Origin: Kuafuiihalomonas sp039024635
GTDB lineage: Bacteria; Myxococcota; Kuafuiibacteriia; Kuafuiibacteriales; Kuafuiibacteriaceae
DNA: 64,000 nucleotides
Assembly: GCA_039024635.1 (NCBI GenBank)
Contig: JBCCQA010000012.1
Location: 70,566-134,565 of the forward strand
Direction: 5' to 3'
Below, piece by piece: positions 17,041-24,760 of the stretch. The position numbers were made by a program, and so were the translations under genes. The notes beneath the pieces were generated by a model, which ran no database searches, was not told where the DNA came from, and saw only the letters and a program-made list of their open reading frames with translations. Positions within the stretch are counted from its first letter, which is position 1; every line of letters starts with the position of its first letter.

Positions 17041-18205
17041 GCCGCCACCACTCTTCCTGCATCAGATACAGCTTCGTCGGGGTGTCCAGTTCCTCTCGCC
17101 CGTCCAAGAAGCGGACGAAAGCGGCGGGCCAGGAGCGGGCGTGTACGTCGCTCGGCGCGCACTGGCGCACGAACTCTCGAACGAACCAGCGAAAGTTCGA
17201 TCCGAGAAGCCGGGTGCTCACGGGAAAAGTCGCCTCCAGCAGGAGAAGAGCGGAATAGACCTGCTCCGAGAACAGGGCTTGGAGGCTCGGCTCACGACCC
17301 TCCATGAGCTGGTCCATGAAGCTCCGCTGCCAGTCGATGAGTGCCTCTCCCGAATCTTCCAGAGCGGTGACCTGGACCGGCCCCGGGTCTTCCCCCGCCG
17401 TCGTCCTCCGGGCGAGTGCCCGCCGAAGCTCGACCAAGAGCCGGCTCAATTCGGGGCCGTCGGGCATGTTTCGGTCCCATTCGAGAATCACGGGCAGATC
17501 GGTCGAAGCTGCCCACGCCATGGTCCTGACGTCAGGTCGGGAGCCGTGATCGTCGAGCCAGCGCTCCTGTCCCTGACGGAAGCCGGCCACGTGCACGTAG
17601 CTCCCAATCATGGGGAGAGTATCCAAGGCATCGCAGAGTGACTCACCGGTGTGATGGGCGCTGATTCGAAGGTTGCATACGTCGATCAGGGCCCGGCTTC
17701 CGCACAGCTCGTGAAGGGCCAGCAGCGCCTCGGCCGAGCTCAGTTCGCTGCCTTTCACGCGAAAGTACTGAGCCGGCGTCTCGAGGGCGAGCGTCCGACC
17801 CAGGCGTTCCTGGATCCCATGGATCCGCTCAGCTACGTGCCTCAGCGACGTCTCGTCCCAGCGTAGGGGGAGGAAGGTCGTCGACCAAGCCCCGTCGACG
17901 CTCCGCCAAGCCAAGTGGTCCGACACGGCCGACACTTCGAAGCGGTCGGCCAGGGTCCGCACGCGGTCCACGTATTCGGGGTCCAGGCCGTCGTGGCTAC
18001 CGACGTTCATCCCCAAGCAGTGCAGAAAGAAGGGCGCTCGGGTTCGGAGTCTCTCCAGCTCCACGAGCACCTCTTCCTCGGCAAAGAACCAGGCGTCGGC
18101 GATGATCTCGACCGCGTCCAGGTTCCAGTCATGGGCCTCCCGGAGCCAGCGCTCGCGCAAGCTGAGCCCGAGGGCGGGCTCACGGGACGGCGCAGGCTCG
18201 ATCAC
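17030..18205 (-). CDS. MNIO (DUF692) maturase fused to a DUF2063/BufC-like domain
   Basis: A GTG at 18205 overlaps the precursor stop (GTGA); the longer frame lies inside the precursor gene. 391 residues. Residues 1 to about 270 form the DUF692 TIM barrel of multinuclear non-heme iron oxidases. Candidate ligands lie in PFFLHCLGMNVGSHDG, VSDHLAWRSVDG, ALETPAQYF, ALIDVCNLRISAHHTGES, YVHVAGFRQG and VILEWDRNMPDG. The last about 110 residues (WQRSFMDQLMEGREPSLQAL; FVREFVRQCAPSDVHARSWP) resemble the N-terminal DUF2063 part of BufC, normally a separate gene. Known systems convert precursor Cys to 5-thiooxazole. The single-chain BufB-BufC form is the odd feature. Confidence 0.88.
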   Translation of the reverse strand: MIEPAPSREPALGLSLRERWLREAHDWNLDAVEIIADAWFFAEEEVLVELERLRTRAPFFLHCLGMNVGSHDGLDPEYVDRVRTLADRFEVSAVSDHLAWRSVDGAWSTTFLPLRWDETSLRHVAERIHGIQERLGRTLALETPAQYFRVKGSELSSAEALLALHELCGSRALIDVCNLRISAHHTGESLCDALDTLPMIGSYVHVAGFRQGQERWLDDHGSRPDVRTMAWAASTDLPVILEWDRNMPDGPELSRLLVELRRALARRTTAGEDPGPVQVTALEDSGEALIDWQRSFMDQLMEGREPSLQALFSEQVYSALLLLEATFPVSTRLLGSNFRWFVREFVRQCAPSDVHARSWPAAFVRFLDGREELDTPTKLYLMQEEWWRHAG

Positions 18206-18489
18206 TTCTTGGGGACGTCTTTCTTGGCCAGCACCCGGCCTCCAGCAATCTTCTCGCAGACGCCCTGGGGAACGTAGACCCATTCGTTGGGGTCGCGGTC
18301 GACGGCCGCGTTTCCGGCACAGTCATGGCCGTTGGCGCCGCAGTCGTTCATCCCCTTCTTCGCGATTCCGGCGCACTTGACGATGGTCGAGCCTGGCTCT
18401 GCCCACTTGGGCGCGCCGGCCAGGGCGGTGCCTGCGGCGGTGAAGCCTCCGAGGAGGACGGTGGTGTTCAGTAGATTCTTCTTCTGCAT
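18202..18489 (-). CDS. DUF2282 bufferin-like RiPP precursor
   Basis: 95 residues: a signal peptide (MQKKNLLNTTVLLGGFTAAG...ALA, cleavage near residue 25), then a core with exactly four cysteines at 39, 50, 57 and 78. The surrounding motifs are KCAGIAKKGMNDC, GHDCAGNA, DPNEWVYVP and GVCEKIAGG, which follow the DUF2282 (BufA1) pattern. In characterised bufferins the MNIO enzyme and its partner oxidise conserved cysteines and the product binds copper in the periplasm. The stop overlaps the maturase GTG by 4 nt. First gene of a five-gene operon with its own sigma/anti-sigma pair. Confidence 0.9.
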   Translation of the reverse strand: MQKKNLLNTTVLLGGFTAAGTALAGAPKWAEPGSTIVKCAGIAKKGMNDCGANGHDCAGNAAVDRDPNEWVYVPQGVCEKIAGGRVLAKKDVPKK

Positions 18490-18680
18490 GTCCTATGGAC
18501 TCCTTCCTCTACCAGACGAAGGAAAGGGCCGGTTGATTGCGACGGTGCGCTCCCCGCCTCAAGATTCCGTTCGGACTGAGGGTAGGCCCGAGCAGAAAGC
18601 GCCGCCGACATAGGTTGAGGTTCGCTTGGGCTTCGTCGCTTCTGCGTGGCGTCAGGCGCGGAAGCCGTTAGCCTCTCACG
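18490..18680. promoter_or_regulatory. Divergent upstream region of bufferin-like operon and OB-fold gene
   Basis: 191 nt between divergent starts. On the minus strand a GGAAGGAG purine run about 8 nt before the precursor ATG is a strong ribosome-binding site. The operon promoter must lie here, but I could not fix -35/-10 boxes with confidence. Confidence 0.5.
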
Positions 18681-19331
18681 ATGCGTTCTTGGCCTGCTTT
18701 GCTACTTGCTCTGGCCACCGCCTGCACCAAAGCCCGGGGGACTGAGCCTCCACCCGAGGGTTGGGCCAACAACGCGCCGACTCGGGTAGAGCGCGTTGTC
18801 GACCGAGCGAGCGTTCAGCTGCTCGAGGTCGAGCAGGGACCATATCGGACTTGGGTCCAGATTCCCAAGGTAGGCGCCCGAGTCGGAGACTACGTTCTCC
18901 TCGGCCAGGGCATGGCTCGGCGGGACGTGGAAATCCCGGAGCTTGGAAAGACGGTCCGGGAGATCGTGGACATCCGTCATGCTCGCCCCGTGGACTTCGA
19001 GACGGCCCAGCAAGCCGTCGTCGCAAGCATCCCCGAAGGCGCCCTGTCGGTCGGCCAAGCCTTCGCCGAACTGAGCGAAAGAGCCGACGAGGAAGTGGTC
19101 GTCTACGGGACCGTTACCAAGGTTGCGGGCGCCATCGGCTGGTACTGGGTCCACCTGCGGGATTCGACTGGGGACCCGTCGGCCAGCGACTACGACCTTA
19201 CCGTCCAGACCAAGGAAAACGCTCCCGAGGGTCGGCGGGTCGTCTACAAGGGCCGCCTCCGGTCCGACGTCGACCTTGGATTCGGCTACCACTACGACGC
19301 CCTGGTGGAGGAGGCGGTTTTCGTACACTAA
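18681..19331 (+). CDS. OB-fold lipoprotein
   Basis: 216 residues with a lipoprotein-type signal (MRSWPALLLALATACTKA; Cys15). The C-terminal 85 residues match the bacterial OB-fold module seen in exported proteins and NrfJ-like cytochromes. They include EEVVVYGTVTKVAGAIGWYWVHLRDSTG, DYDLTVQTKENAPEGRRVVYKG and the ending DLGFGYHYDALVEEAVF. There is no CxxCH heme motif, so heme binding is not indicated. The middle contains a hydrophobic beta region (YRTWVQIPKVGARVGDYVLLGQG). A long antisense frame (18702-19388) overlaps but lacks any family features. Function unknown; probably a periplasmic binding module. Confidence 0.8.
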   Translation: MRSWPALLLALATACTKARGTEPPPEGWANNAPTRVERVVDRASVQLLEVEQGPYRTWVQIPKVGARVGDYVLLGQGMARRDVEIPELGKTVREIVDIRHARPVDFETAQQAVVASIPEGALSVGQAFAELSERADEEVVVYGTVTKVAGAIGWYWVHLRDSTGDPSASDYDLTVQTKENAPEGRRVVYKGRLRSDVDLGFGYHYDALVEEAVFVH

Positions 19332-19550
19332 GGGGCTGATGAAGAACGGGATTCGCCTGGCTGAGTAGGTAGGCTTTCCGTGGAACACTTCGGTGAAGAG
19401 GGCGCTGATTGGATATCAGCAACCGATGAGAGGCGGAGCCGTCCGGAGGGTTCCATGGGGAGACCGCAGTCAGACGGGTGAATCCGGTTCTTCAGCAGCC
19501 CCCTAGGCCTCGTCCTATCCGTCGCCGTCCTCTCATGGCAGCGTCGGCCC

Positions 19551-20447
19551 GTGCTGACGTCGTCCATCGAAGGAGTCCTCGACGTGGAGCGTTTCGGTCC
19601 CGCCGAAGGTTCACCCGATCTGGTGATCGAGGTTCCGCATGGAGCCACCGAGACCCAGGACTACCTGCGTCTCGAGGCTCGGCTTCAAGGTGAGCAGCCG
19701 GCGGATTTGGTGGCGTTCTTCCACGTCAACACCGATGTCGGCGCGCCCGAACTCGCGACATCAGTGGCATCGAAGCTGAGCGCTCGCGGGGTCGCCGTGC
19801 TGGTACTCCGCTGCCGGGTTCCTCGAACCTTCGTGGACACAAATCGCCGTCTCGATACCGACCCCGGCCTGGCTGAGACCAACGCCGTCTCGGGCCGTAT
19901 CACCCCGGGGCTCGCACCCTGGCTGACCCAGCCCGAAGACCAGGCGCTGCTCGTCGAGCTTCATCGCCAGTACACCTTGGCTGTTGAGGCCGTCCTCGCC
20001 GACGCTCTTCCGCAGGCTGGATTGCTTCTCCTCCATAGCTATGCGCCCCGCTCGGTGGACGTCGAGGTTACGGAGCGAATCGTCGACGATCTCCGCGCGG
20101 CCTACGAACCCGACAAGGCCGAGACCTGGCCGCTTCGTCCGCCCATCGATCTCATTCACCGGCTCCCCGATGGACGCTCGCTTCAGCCCGTAGGCTTCTT
20201 CGAGGCCCTCAACCGCGCCTTCGACGGTGTAGAGCTTGTGGGGGACAATCTCAGCTATCCGCTTCACCCTGTCACGATGGCTCACGGCCACGCGATCCGA
20301 TGGCCGGGTCGAGTGGTCTGTTTGGAGGTCCGCCGGGATCTCCTGGCCGACCCTTTCGTACCCCTGAAGCCAGTTCGGATCTCATCACGCAAGGTAGATC
20401 GGTTGGCTCGACCTCTCACCGATGTCGTCGAGGCTCGACTACTCTGA
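19551..20447 (+). CDS. N-formylglutamate amidohydrolase-like protein
   Basis: 298 residues from a GTG start. The fold is that of N-formylglutamate amidohydrolases and related zinc amidases/peptidases: VIEVPHGATETQDY with His near the first strand, RTFVDTNRRLDTD, LVELHRQYTLAVEAVL and LLLLHSYAPRSVDVEV with the later His. EVRRDLLADPF near the end corresponds to the family's conserved E-x-R segment. Known members hydrolyse formylglutamate in histidine breakdown; no hut genes are nearby. Its convergent neighbours are an operon of ATP-grasp ligases, so a role cleaving an amide made by that cluster is more likely. Its 3' end overlaps the small gene at 20439 by 9 nt. Confidence 0.8.
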   Translation: MLTSSIEGVLDVERFGPAEGSPDLVIEVPHGATETQDYLRLEARLQGEQPADLVAFFHVNTDVGAPELATSVASKLSARGVAVLVLRCRVPRTFVDTNRRLDTDPGLAETNAVSGRITPGLAPWLTQPEDQALLVELHRQYTLAVEAVLADALPQAGLLLLHSYAPRSVDVEVTERIVDDLRAAYEPDKAETWPLRPPIDLIHRLPDGRSLQPVGFFEALNRAFDGVELVGDNLSYPLHPVTMAHGHAIRWPGRVVCLEVRRDLLADPFVPLKPVRISSRKVDRLARPLTDVVEARLL

Positions 20448-20681
20448 AGGGAGGTCCTCCGACATCGAGGTCGGGGGAGAGGAGATCGAAACCTCGATCG
20501 CCCGGGACGTCATGCTAACCTTTTGTTCGGAGCCCATGCGCCAGACGCTTTGCTCGAATGCGTCGTCTGCTTCCAGCTGCTCGATGGCACGGAGCTGGTC
20601 CAAGAGCTCGCGGTAGTAGGCCCGACGCTCTGCCCCTACCAGCTCTACATCGACCTTCTTGTGCTCTCGGGTCGAGTCCAT
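20439..20681 (-). CDS. Small charged protein at the end of ATP-grasp operon
   Basis: 80 residues. It has an acidic/basic helical first half (VGAERRAYYRELLDQLRAIEQLEADDAFEQSVW) and a Ser-rich tail (SSPPTSMSEDLPSE). There is no Cys, signal peptide or membrane segment. The ATG lies 7 nt after the esterase stop and is preceded by GAG at about 6 nt, consistent with translational coupling. No family is recognised. In a neighbourhood of ligases and peptidases it could be a carrier or precursor substrate, a regulator, or a short accessory subunit; the sequence does not decide. Confidence 0.5.
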   Translation of the reverse strand: MDSTREHKKVDVELVGAERRAYYRELLDQLRAIEQLEADDAFEQSVWRMGSEQKVSMTSRAIEVSISSPPTSMSEDLPSE

Positions 20682-20688
20682 CTGAAGC

Positions 20689-21432
20689 TCAAGTGTGGAC
20701 TTCGGCCTGCGTCCACTCGTCCAAGTACTTGGGCACCATGGCCCGCCACGTGACCCAGTCGTGGTGCCAGTCGGGGCCCCACGAGTCCACGTAGTTCGGG
20801 ATGCCGCGGGCCCCCAAGACGTTAGCTAGATTCCAGCTCTCGCCGACGTTCTCCCAGCGTCCCTCCCCGGTTGCGATGTGGATGTAGCGGGTCCTGAGGA
20901 GCTCCAGATGTGCACCTTCCAGCCGTGGAACCATGTGAAGAGGTGAAGCTCGGCGGTAGGACTCGGTGGTGTGCTCGATCTCGCAGAATCGCATGAGGTC
21001 GTAGGTACCGCTCATGGCCAAGGCCTTGGTGAACATGTCCGGGAATCGACAGACCAAGGCGGCGGCGTGAAAGGCGCCGATGGAGGCTCCGCCCGTCCAG
21101 ATGGGCAGCTCGCCTCGACAATCGGTCCAAATGGCAGGAACCAGTTCGTCCCGGATGAACCAGTGGAACTGGTCCTGCAGCCACATCCGGTGCTCAGGAC
21201 TCCCCTGCTTCCCAAACCATGCCTGCCCGGCGACGCTGTCACAGGAGTAGACCTTGACGCGCCCAGCCACCAAAAGGGGCTCGAGCGCTCGAATCATCTG
21301 CCAGCGCTCGATCTCTTCGGCGTCTCCACCCGCCGTGGGAAGGAGTAGGAAAGGCTGGCCCATGACGCCCCAGCGCGCCGTCGTGACCTCTGTCTCCAAG
21401 CGGTTGGAGTACCAGCGGGACTTCAAGAACAT
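20689..21432 (-). CDS. Esterase D-like alpha/beta hydrolase
   Basis: 247 residues of the PF00756 (esterase D/Fes/antigen 85) type. Features are a beta-strand start (VTTARWGVMGQPFLLLPTAGGD), the nucleophile elbow WTGGASIGAFHAA with Ser117 (GxSxG), and a later His in WGPDWHHDWVTWR. No signal peptide, so probably cytosolic. The start lies 4 nt after the stop of ATP-grasp 1 and the stop lies 7 nt before the small gene. In this operon it likely cleaves or forms an ester in the product of the ligases; the exact acyl group is unknown. A second, larger enzyme of this fold is two genes upstream. Confidence 0.87.
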   Translation of the reverse strand: MFLKSRWYSNRLETEVTTARWGVMGQPFLLLPTAGGDAEEIERWQMIRALEPLLVAGRVKVYSCDSVAGQAWFGKQGSPEHRMWLQDQFHWFIRDELVPAIWTDCRGELPIWTGGASIGAFHAAALVCRFPDMFTKALAMSGTYDLMRFCEIEHTTESYRRASPLHMVPRLEGAHLELLRTRYIHIATGEGRWENVGESWNLANVLGARGIPNYVDSWGPDWHHDWVTWRAMVPKYLDEWTQAEVHT

Positions 21433-21436
21433 CCGT

Positions 21437-22669
21437 TCAACCCTGGTCGCGTCGCCACTGCTGGGTCCGATCCCAGAAGAGCTCCGTGAAGCGCTCGACC
21501 TCGTGGGCTGGGAAGAGGGTCATGACCTTCTTTCGGATCGTGTCCTTCCACAGTGCGGTCCCGAAGTAGCTGTGGAGGACTTCGTCGAGGTGGCTGAGAT
21601 GCTTGGCGCAAAAGGCCTCGAAGTCTTCTTTGTTCATCCGTTCCTCGGCCAGGGCCGCGTAGGCGTCGAGCTTCTCTTCATAGCTACGATCTTCGGCCGC
21701 GATGTCGAAGAAGGCCTGCCAGTCCAGATTGCGAGGCATCTTCCGTCGTACCGTCGCGCAATAAATCGACCAGCGAAGGTAGGCGCCCACCAGCCACGGA
21801 AAGTGGTAGTGCAGCGAAGTCACCTGCGAGTCGGGGCAGGCGTTTGCGAAGTCGATGGGGTGCCAGACACCGTCTCGTCGGAGCGCTTCGCAGGAGTTGA
21901 ACTCCCAGCCAAAGAAGGCGTTGATGGTCAGGGTCAACTTCCTCAGATGCTCCGCCTCGGCTTCGTCGATGAAGTCGGTTCGCATTGTGTACCGATCGTG
22001 AAGCGCTTGGCTGGGGTCGTAGTCCACCAGGTGGGTCTGAGGTCCAAAGCCTATGCAGCGAACGAACTTGTCGAAGCCCTCCACCGAGGCCTGGGCATGC
22101 ATCACCGACCGTCCGCTTTCTTCGTAGGCTGACCAAGCGTCCTCCGCGGTCTTGGCTCGAGTGACCTCTCGCCAGCCGCCGCCGTCGTAAGGCTTTAGGA
22201 ACATCGGCCATCCGATCTCGTCGCCGACATGGCCGAGGTCGAAGAGGCGAGCGTAGGAGTGGAGGGTGGCTCGCAGGTCCGGCCGCATCTCGTAACTCTT
22301 GGCTGGAATCATCCAAGTTTTCGGGATGGGCATGCCGAGCCTCATCATCGCGCAGTAGCTGGAGTGCTTCTCGCAAGACTGAATGCTCCACGGATTGTTG
22401 AAGACGTACAGATCGTCCATGAGGACGGACTTCTTGATCCACTCACGGCTAGTATGGAGCCAGTGGGTCAGGCGATCGATCACAAGATCGTACTTGCAGG
22501 GCTGACGAAGGTCGAAGGGCTCGATGGAGATCCGACTCACGTCGAATCGAACCGTATCGCCCTGATGAGGGAGGGAGAGATCCAGCCGCTCCATCACGTG
22601 CTCGTAGCAGAGCGGCCAGCAGAGATCGGCGCCCAGCGAGAGCCCGATACGACGAACGACGTCAGCCAT
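21437..22669 (-). CDS. ATP-grasp ligase 1 (divergent)
   Basis: 410 residues. An N-terminal pre-ATP-grasp domain (RIGLSLGADLCWPLCYEHVM; YDLVIDRLTHWLHTSREWIKK) precedes the ATP-grasp core. The core shows GWPMFLKPYDGGGWREVTR (nucleotide-binding Lys and Gly loop), FDKFVRCIGF and GVWHPIDFANACPDS (Mg-binding Asp/Asn pair). The C-terminal 120 residues are helical. ATP-grasp enzymes join a carboxylate to an amine or thiol through an acyl-phosphate. It shares only the fold with the three paralogs in this cluster. The gene lies 6 nt from the CBM48-esterase gene and 4 nt from the next esterase gene. Confidence 0.87.
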   Translation of the reverse strand: MADVVRRIGLSLGADLCWPLCYEHVMERLDLSLPHQGDTVRFDVSRISIEPFDLRQPCKYDLVIDRLTHWLHTSREWIKKSVLMDDLYVFNNPWSIQSCEKHSSYCAMMRLGMPIPKTWMIPAKSYEMRPDLRATLHSYARLFDLGHVGDEIGWPMFLKPYDGGGWREVTRAKTAEDAWSAYEESGRSVMHAQASVEGFDKFVRCIGFGPQTHLVDYDPSQALHDRYTMRTDFIDEAEAEHLRKLTLTINAFFGWEFNSCEALRRDGVWHPIDFANACPDSQVTSLHYHFPWLVGAYLRWSIYCATVRRKMPRNLDWQAFFDIAAEDRSYEEKLDAYAALAEERMNKEDFEAFCAKHLSHLDEVLHSYFGTALWKDTIRKKVMTLFPAHEVERFTELFWDRTQQWRRDQG

Positions 22670-22675
22670 CTGGCC

Positions 22676-23815
22676 TCACTCGTAGACGAAGAGGAGGCCC
22701 CCAGGAAAGAGCCAGGATAGACCTTCTCGGAGTCGGTCCCTCCAGTTGTGCCAGTTGTGGCCGTCCCGTGCCTCGACCAGCCGCACCTGCATCCCGGTCG
22801 AGGCCAGCATTGGGGCCAGGGAGCGATTCTCGTAGATGAGGGACTCGAAGACCCCGCAGCTCATGAACACCCGCTGGCTCACGGCGCTCGGTTCATCGCG
22901 ATAGCGATTGACGAAGGCGACGACGCGGTCGAACAGGGGTCCTCGGCGATTTCGCGAGCCGATGTCCGTGAAGGCGAAGCTGCCCGACTGGAGAAGGAGC
23001 TTGCCCCAGAAGCCCGGATGTCGGGCCGCAGCGGAGAAACTCGCGACGCCTCCGAAACTGGCCCCCATAAGGCAGCGGCCGTAGGGCTGGTCGATCAGAG
23101 GGTAGTGTTCAGCCAGGGTCGGCCAAAGCTCGGTGGTCAGGAACGCGGCGTGGGCCTCGGAATCGGCGTACTCACGGAGCCGGTCCGGTGAGTCGATGAA
23201 GGCGTAGACGGCGCTCTCGATTTCTTGGCGGTGGATGAGGTTGTCCAGAATTGTCCGCATCCCGGTGAAACGCAGATAGTCGCTCCCGTCGTGGACCACG
23301 ACCAGCGGGACCGGCTTGCCCAATCGCAGACGAGCCGGTTCATACACCTGCACGGAGCGTTTGCTGCCGAAGGCAGCGCTGTCGATGGGTACCCAGTTCA
23401 TCTGGCCGGGTCGGGCGACCGGGTCGTGGTGGATCCAGCGGGGTTCTTCATAGCCTCCGGTCGTCAGCACGGAGTTGGCGCCGAAGGGGTCGTGGGCCCG
23501 ACGCGGATTCAGCGGATCCTCGATCCAGTCGCCTCGACCGCTGCGGATGACCTCCAGCTTGTACTCCACCCTGGAGGCAGGAGGAAACTCCAGGGTCAAA
23601 TACCAAAGGTCCGTGTTCTCGGCTCGGATGAGGTCGGTCGAGGTCTCCAGGCCGTACACCCAGTGGCGAAGCAAGACCCGCTCTGCGCCGCCCATGTAGA
23701 CGAAGCTCACCGAGCTCCCGTCCACGAGCGGGAACTGGGAACCTTCGACCAGGCGTCGCATCTCATCGGGCTTGTTCCAGGCCTGGATGAGAGCCTCCAG
23801 CTTTGTGCTCTTCAT
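22676..23815 (-). CDS. Esterase with CBM48/E-set-like N-terminus
   Basis: From ATG 23815, 379 residues; the start overlaps the S51 peptidase stop (ATGA). Residues about 15-125 are an E-set domain of CBM48/Fes-N type (RVLLRHWVYGL; WYLTLEFPPASRVEYKLEV; DPLNPRRAHDPFGANSVL). Residues about 150-379 are a PF00756 esterase with GRCLMGASFGGVASFSAA (Ser253) and a C-terminal His in RDGHNWHNWRDRL. Enterochelin-esterase-like enzymes hydrolyse esters, and CBM48 domains bind alpha-glucans. With the glycogen-synthase gene nearby, an ester on a glucan is a reasonable substrate guess. No signal peptide. Confidence 0.87.
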   Translation of the reverse strand: MKSTKLEALIQAWNKPDEMRRLVEGSQFPLVDGSSVSFVYMGGAERVLLRHWVYGLETSTDLIRAENTDLWYLTLEFPPASRVEYKLEVIRSGRGDWIEDPLNPRRAHDPFGANSVLTTGGYEEPRWIHHDPVARPGQMNWVPIDSAAFGSKRSVQVYEPARLRLGKPVPLVVVHDGSDYLRFTGMRTILDNLIHRQEIESAVYAFIDSPDRLREYADSEAHAAFLTTELWPTLAEHYPLIDQPYGRCLMGASFGGVASFSAAARHPGFWGKLLLQSGSFAFTDIGSRNRRGPLFDRVVAFVNRYRDEPSAVSQRVFMSCGVFESLIYENRSLAPMLASTGMQVRLVEARDGHNWHNWRDRLREGLSWLFPGGLLFVYE

Positions 23816-24732
23816 GGTCGCTCCACGCCGGGAAGGGCTTCGGCGCCAGCCATCTCCAGCTTTCTGCCGCCGCGGATCACGACGTGGCTGGACTCGGGCA
23901 GGAGCACGCACTGAGCCGGCGCGAAACGCTTGAGCATGTGGGTCGTTCGGGCCCTGTTCTCGACCTCCAGACGTCGCTCGGGCTCCGGGAACACGACCAT
24001 GTCTTCAACCAGGCCGAGGCCCTGGTCCAGGACCTCTCGCAGCAGGCCCCCTTGGGGGGCGTCGTCGTGAAAGAGCACGATGCGCTGGGTCAGGACCATC
24101 GCACCGGCTGACCAGCCGATAACCGGCTTCTCCCGAAGTAGTCCCCCCAGATCGAAGAGCTCCATCCGGTTCATGAGAACCGCCACGTGGCCCCCTGCGA
24201 TGAGTACCGTTCCGCAGCTCCCAAGCGCTTCATGGACCTTCTCGGTCTCGGCCTCGAGGCTCCTGCGCTTCTGGGGGCGCCACTTGTCCTCGAACTCCTC
24301 TCGCAGACGTCTGCACTGGCCGAGGTGGGTCTCGTCCAGCGCCCGAATGGCTTCGATGGAGTCGTCTTCGATCTCGCTTCTGAGCGCCTCGGGAGCGCCG
24401 TAGGTCCTAACGTCGAGTTCAGCGTCGAAAGCGTGACGAAGGCGGATCCGGTAGACACGCTGCAGGTGGCGCAACATTTCTTGCCGCGCTCGAAGGGCAC
24501 CGGCCAGTTCGGTGTCCTGAGCCAAGACCCGCTCGACCCGCTCTCCGAGGGCGAGGTTGACCGCTTCCCCGCCGAGATGAGCTCGGAGCTCTTCGTCTTC
24601 GCGTTCCCGCTCCTGCCAGCCGGCGGTGATGATGGCAAAGGGGCCCGCGGCCCCCATGCTGTGCGCCAGCTCTTTGACCCGTGGCTTCAGCCTTTGGGAG
24701 CCCATGAGAGCGACGGGGTGAGGGCTCGACAT
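23812..24732 (-). CDS. Peptidase S51/cyanophycinase-like protein
   Basis: 306 residues. The S51 (peptidase E/cyanophycinase) fold is shown by AAGPFAIITAGWQERE near the start, VLIAGGHVAVLMNRM, and the nucleophile elbow PVIGWSAGAMVLTQRIVLFHDD with Ser208. There is an insertion of about 100 charged, helical residues (residues 45-165) compared with peptidase E. Known members cleave N-terminal Asp or beta-aspartyl bonds, including the cyanophycin backbone. The stop overlaps the CBM48-esterase start by 4 nt; ATP-grasp 2 is 28 nt upstream. Likely trims or recycles the amide product of this cluster. Confidence 0.85.
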   Translation of the reverse strand: MSSPHPVALMGSQRLKPRVKELAHSMGAAGPFAIITAGWQEREREDEELRAHLGGEAVNLALGERVERVLAQDTELAGALRARQEMLRHLQRVYRIRLRHAFDAELDVRTYGAPEALRSEIEDDSIEAIRALDETHLGQCRRLREEFEDKWRPQKRRSLEAETEKVHEALGSCGTVLIAGGHVAVLMNRMELFDLGGLLREKPVIGWSAGAMVLTQRIVLFHDDAPQGGLLREVLDQGLGLVEDMVVFPEPERRLEVENRARTTHMLKRFAPAQCVLLPESSHVVIRGGRKLEMAGAEALPGVERP

Positions 24733-24760
24733 CGGACCGCCCTATACCAGAGCCTGCGTT

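Noticed and set aside
18541..18568. ECF-type promoter for the bufferin-like operon: GGAATC and CGTC on the minus strand.
   Set aside because: The spacing of 18-19 nt is longer than the usual 16-17 and the -35 is imperfect.
18702..19388. 228-codon minus-strand ORF.
   Set aside because: Antisense to the OB-fold lipoprotein, which has a signal and a domain match.
19332..19550. Possible riboswitch leader before the formylglutamate-amidohydrolase-like gene: GGTGAATCCGG and GCAGCCCCC resemble parts of a cobalamin riboswitch, and GCTGAT/ATCAGC form a small hairpin.
   Set aside because: The GGGAA core, the CCCGC core and the B12 box are absent, and the downstream gene has no cobalamin link.
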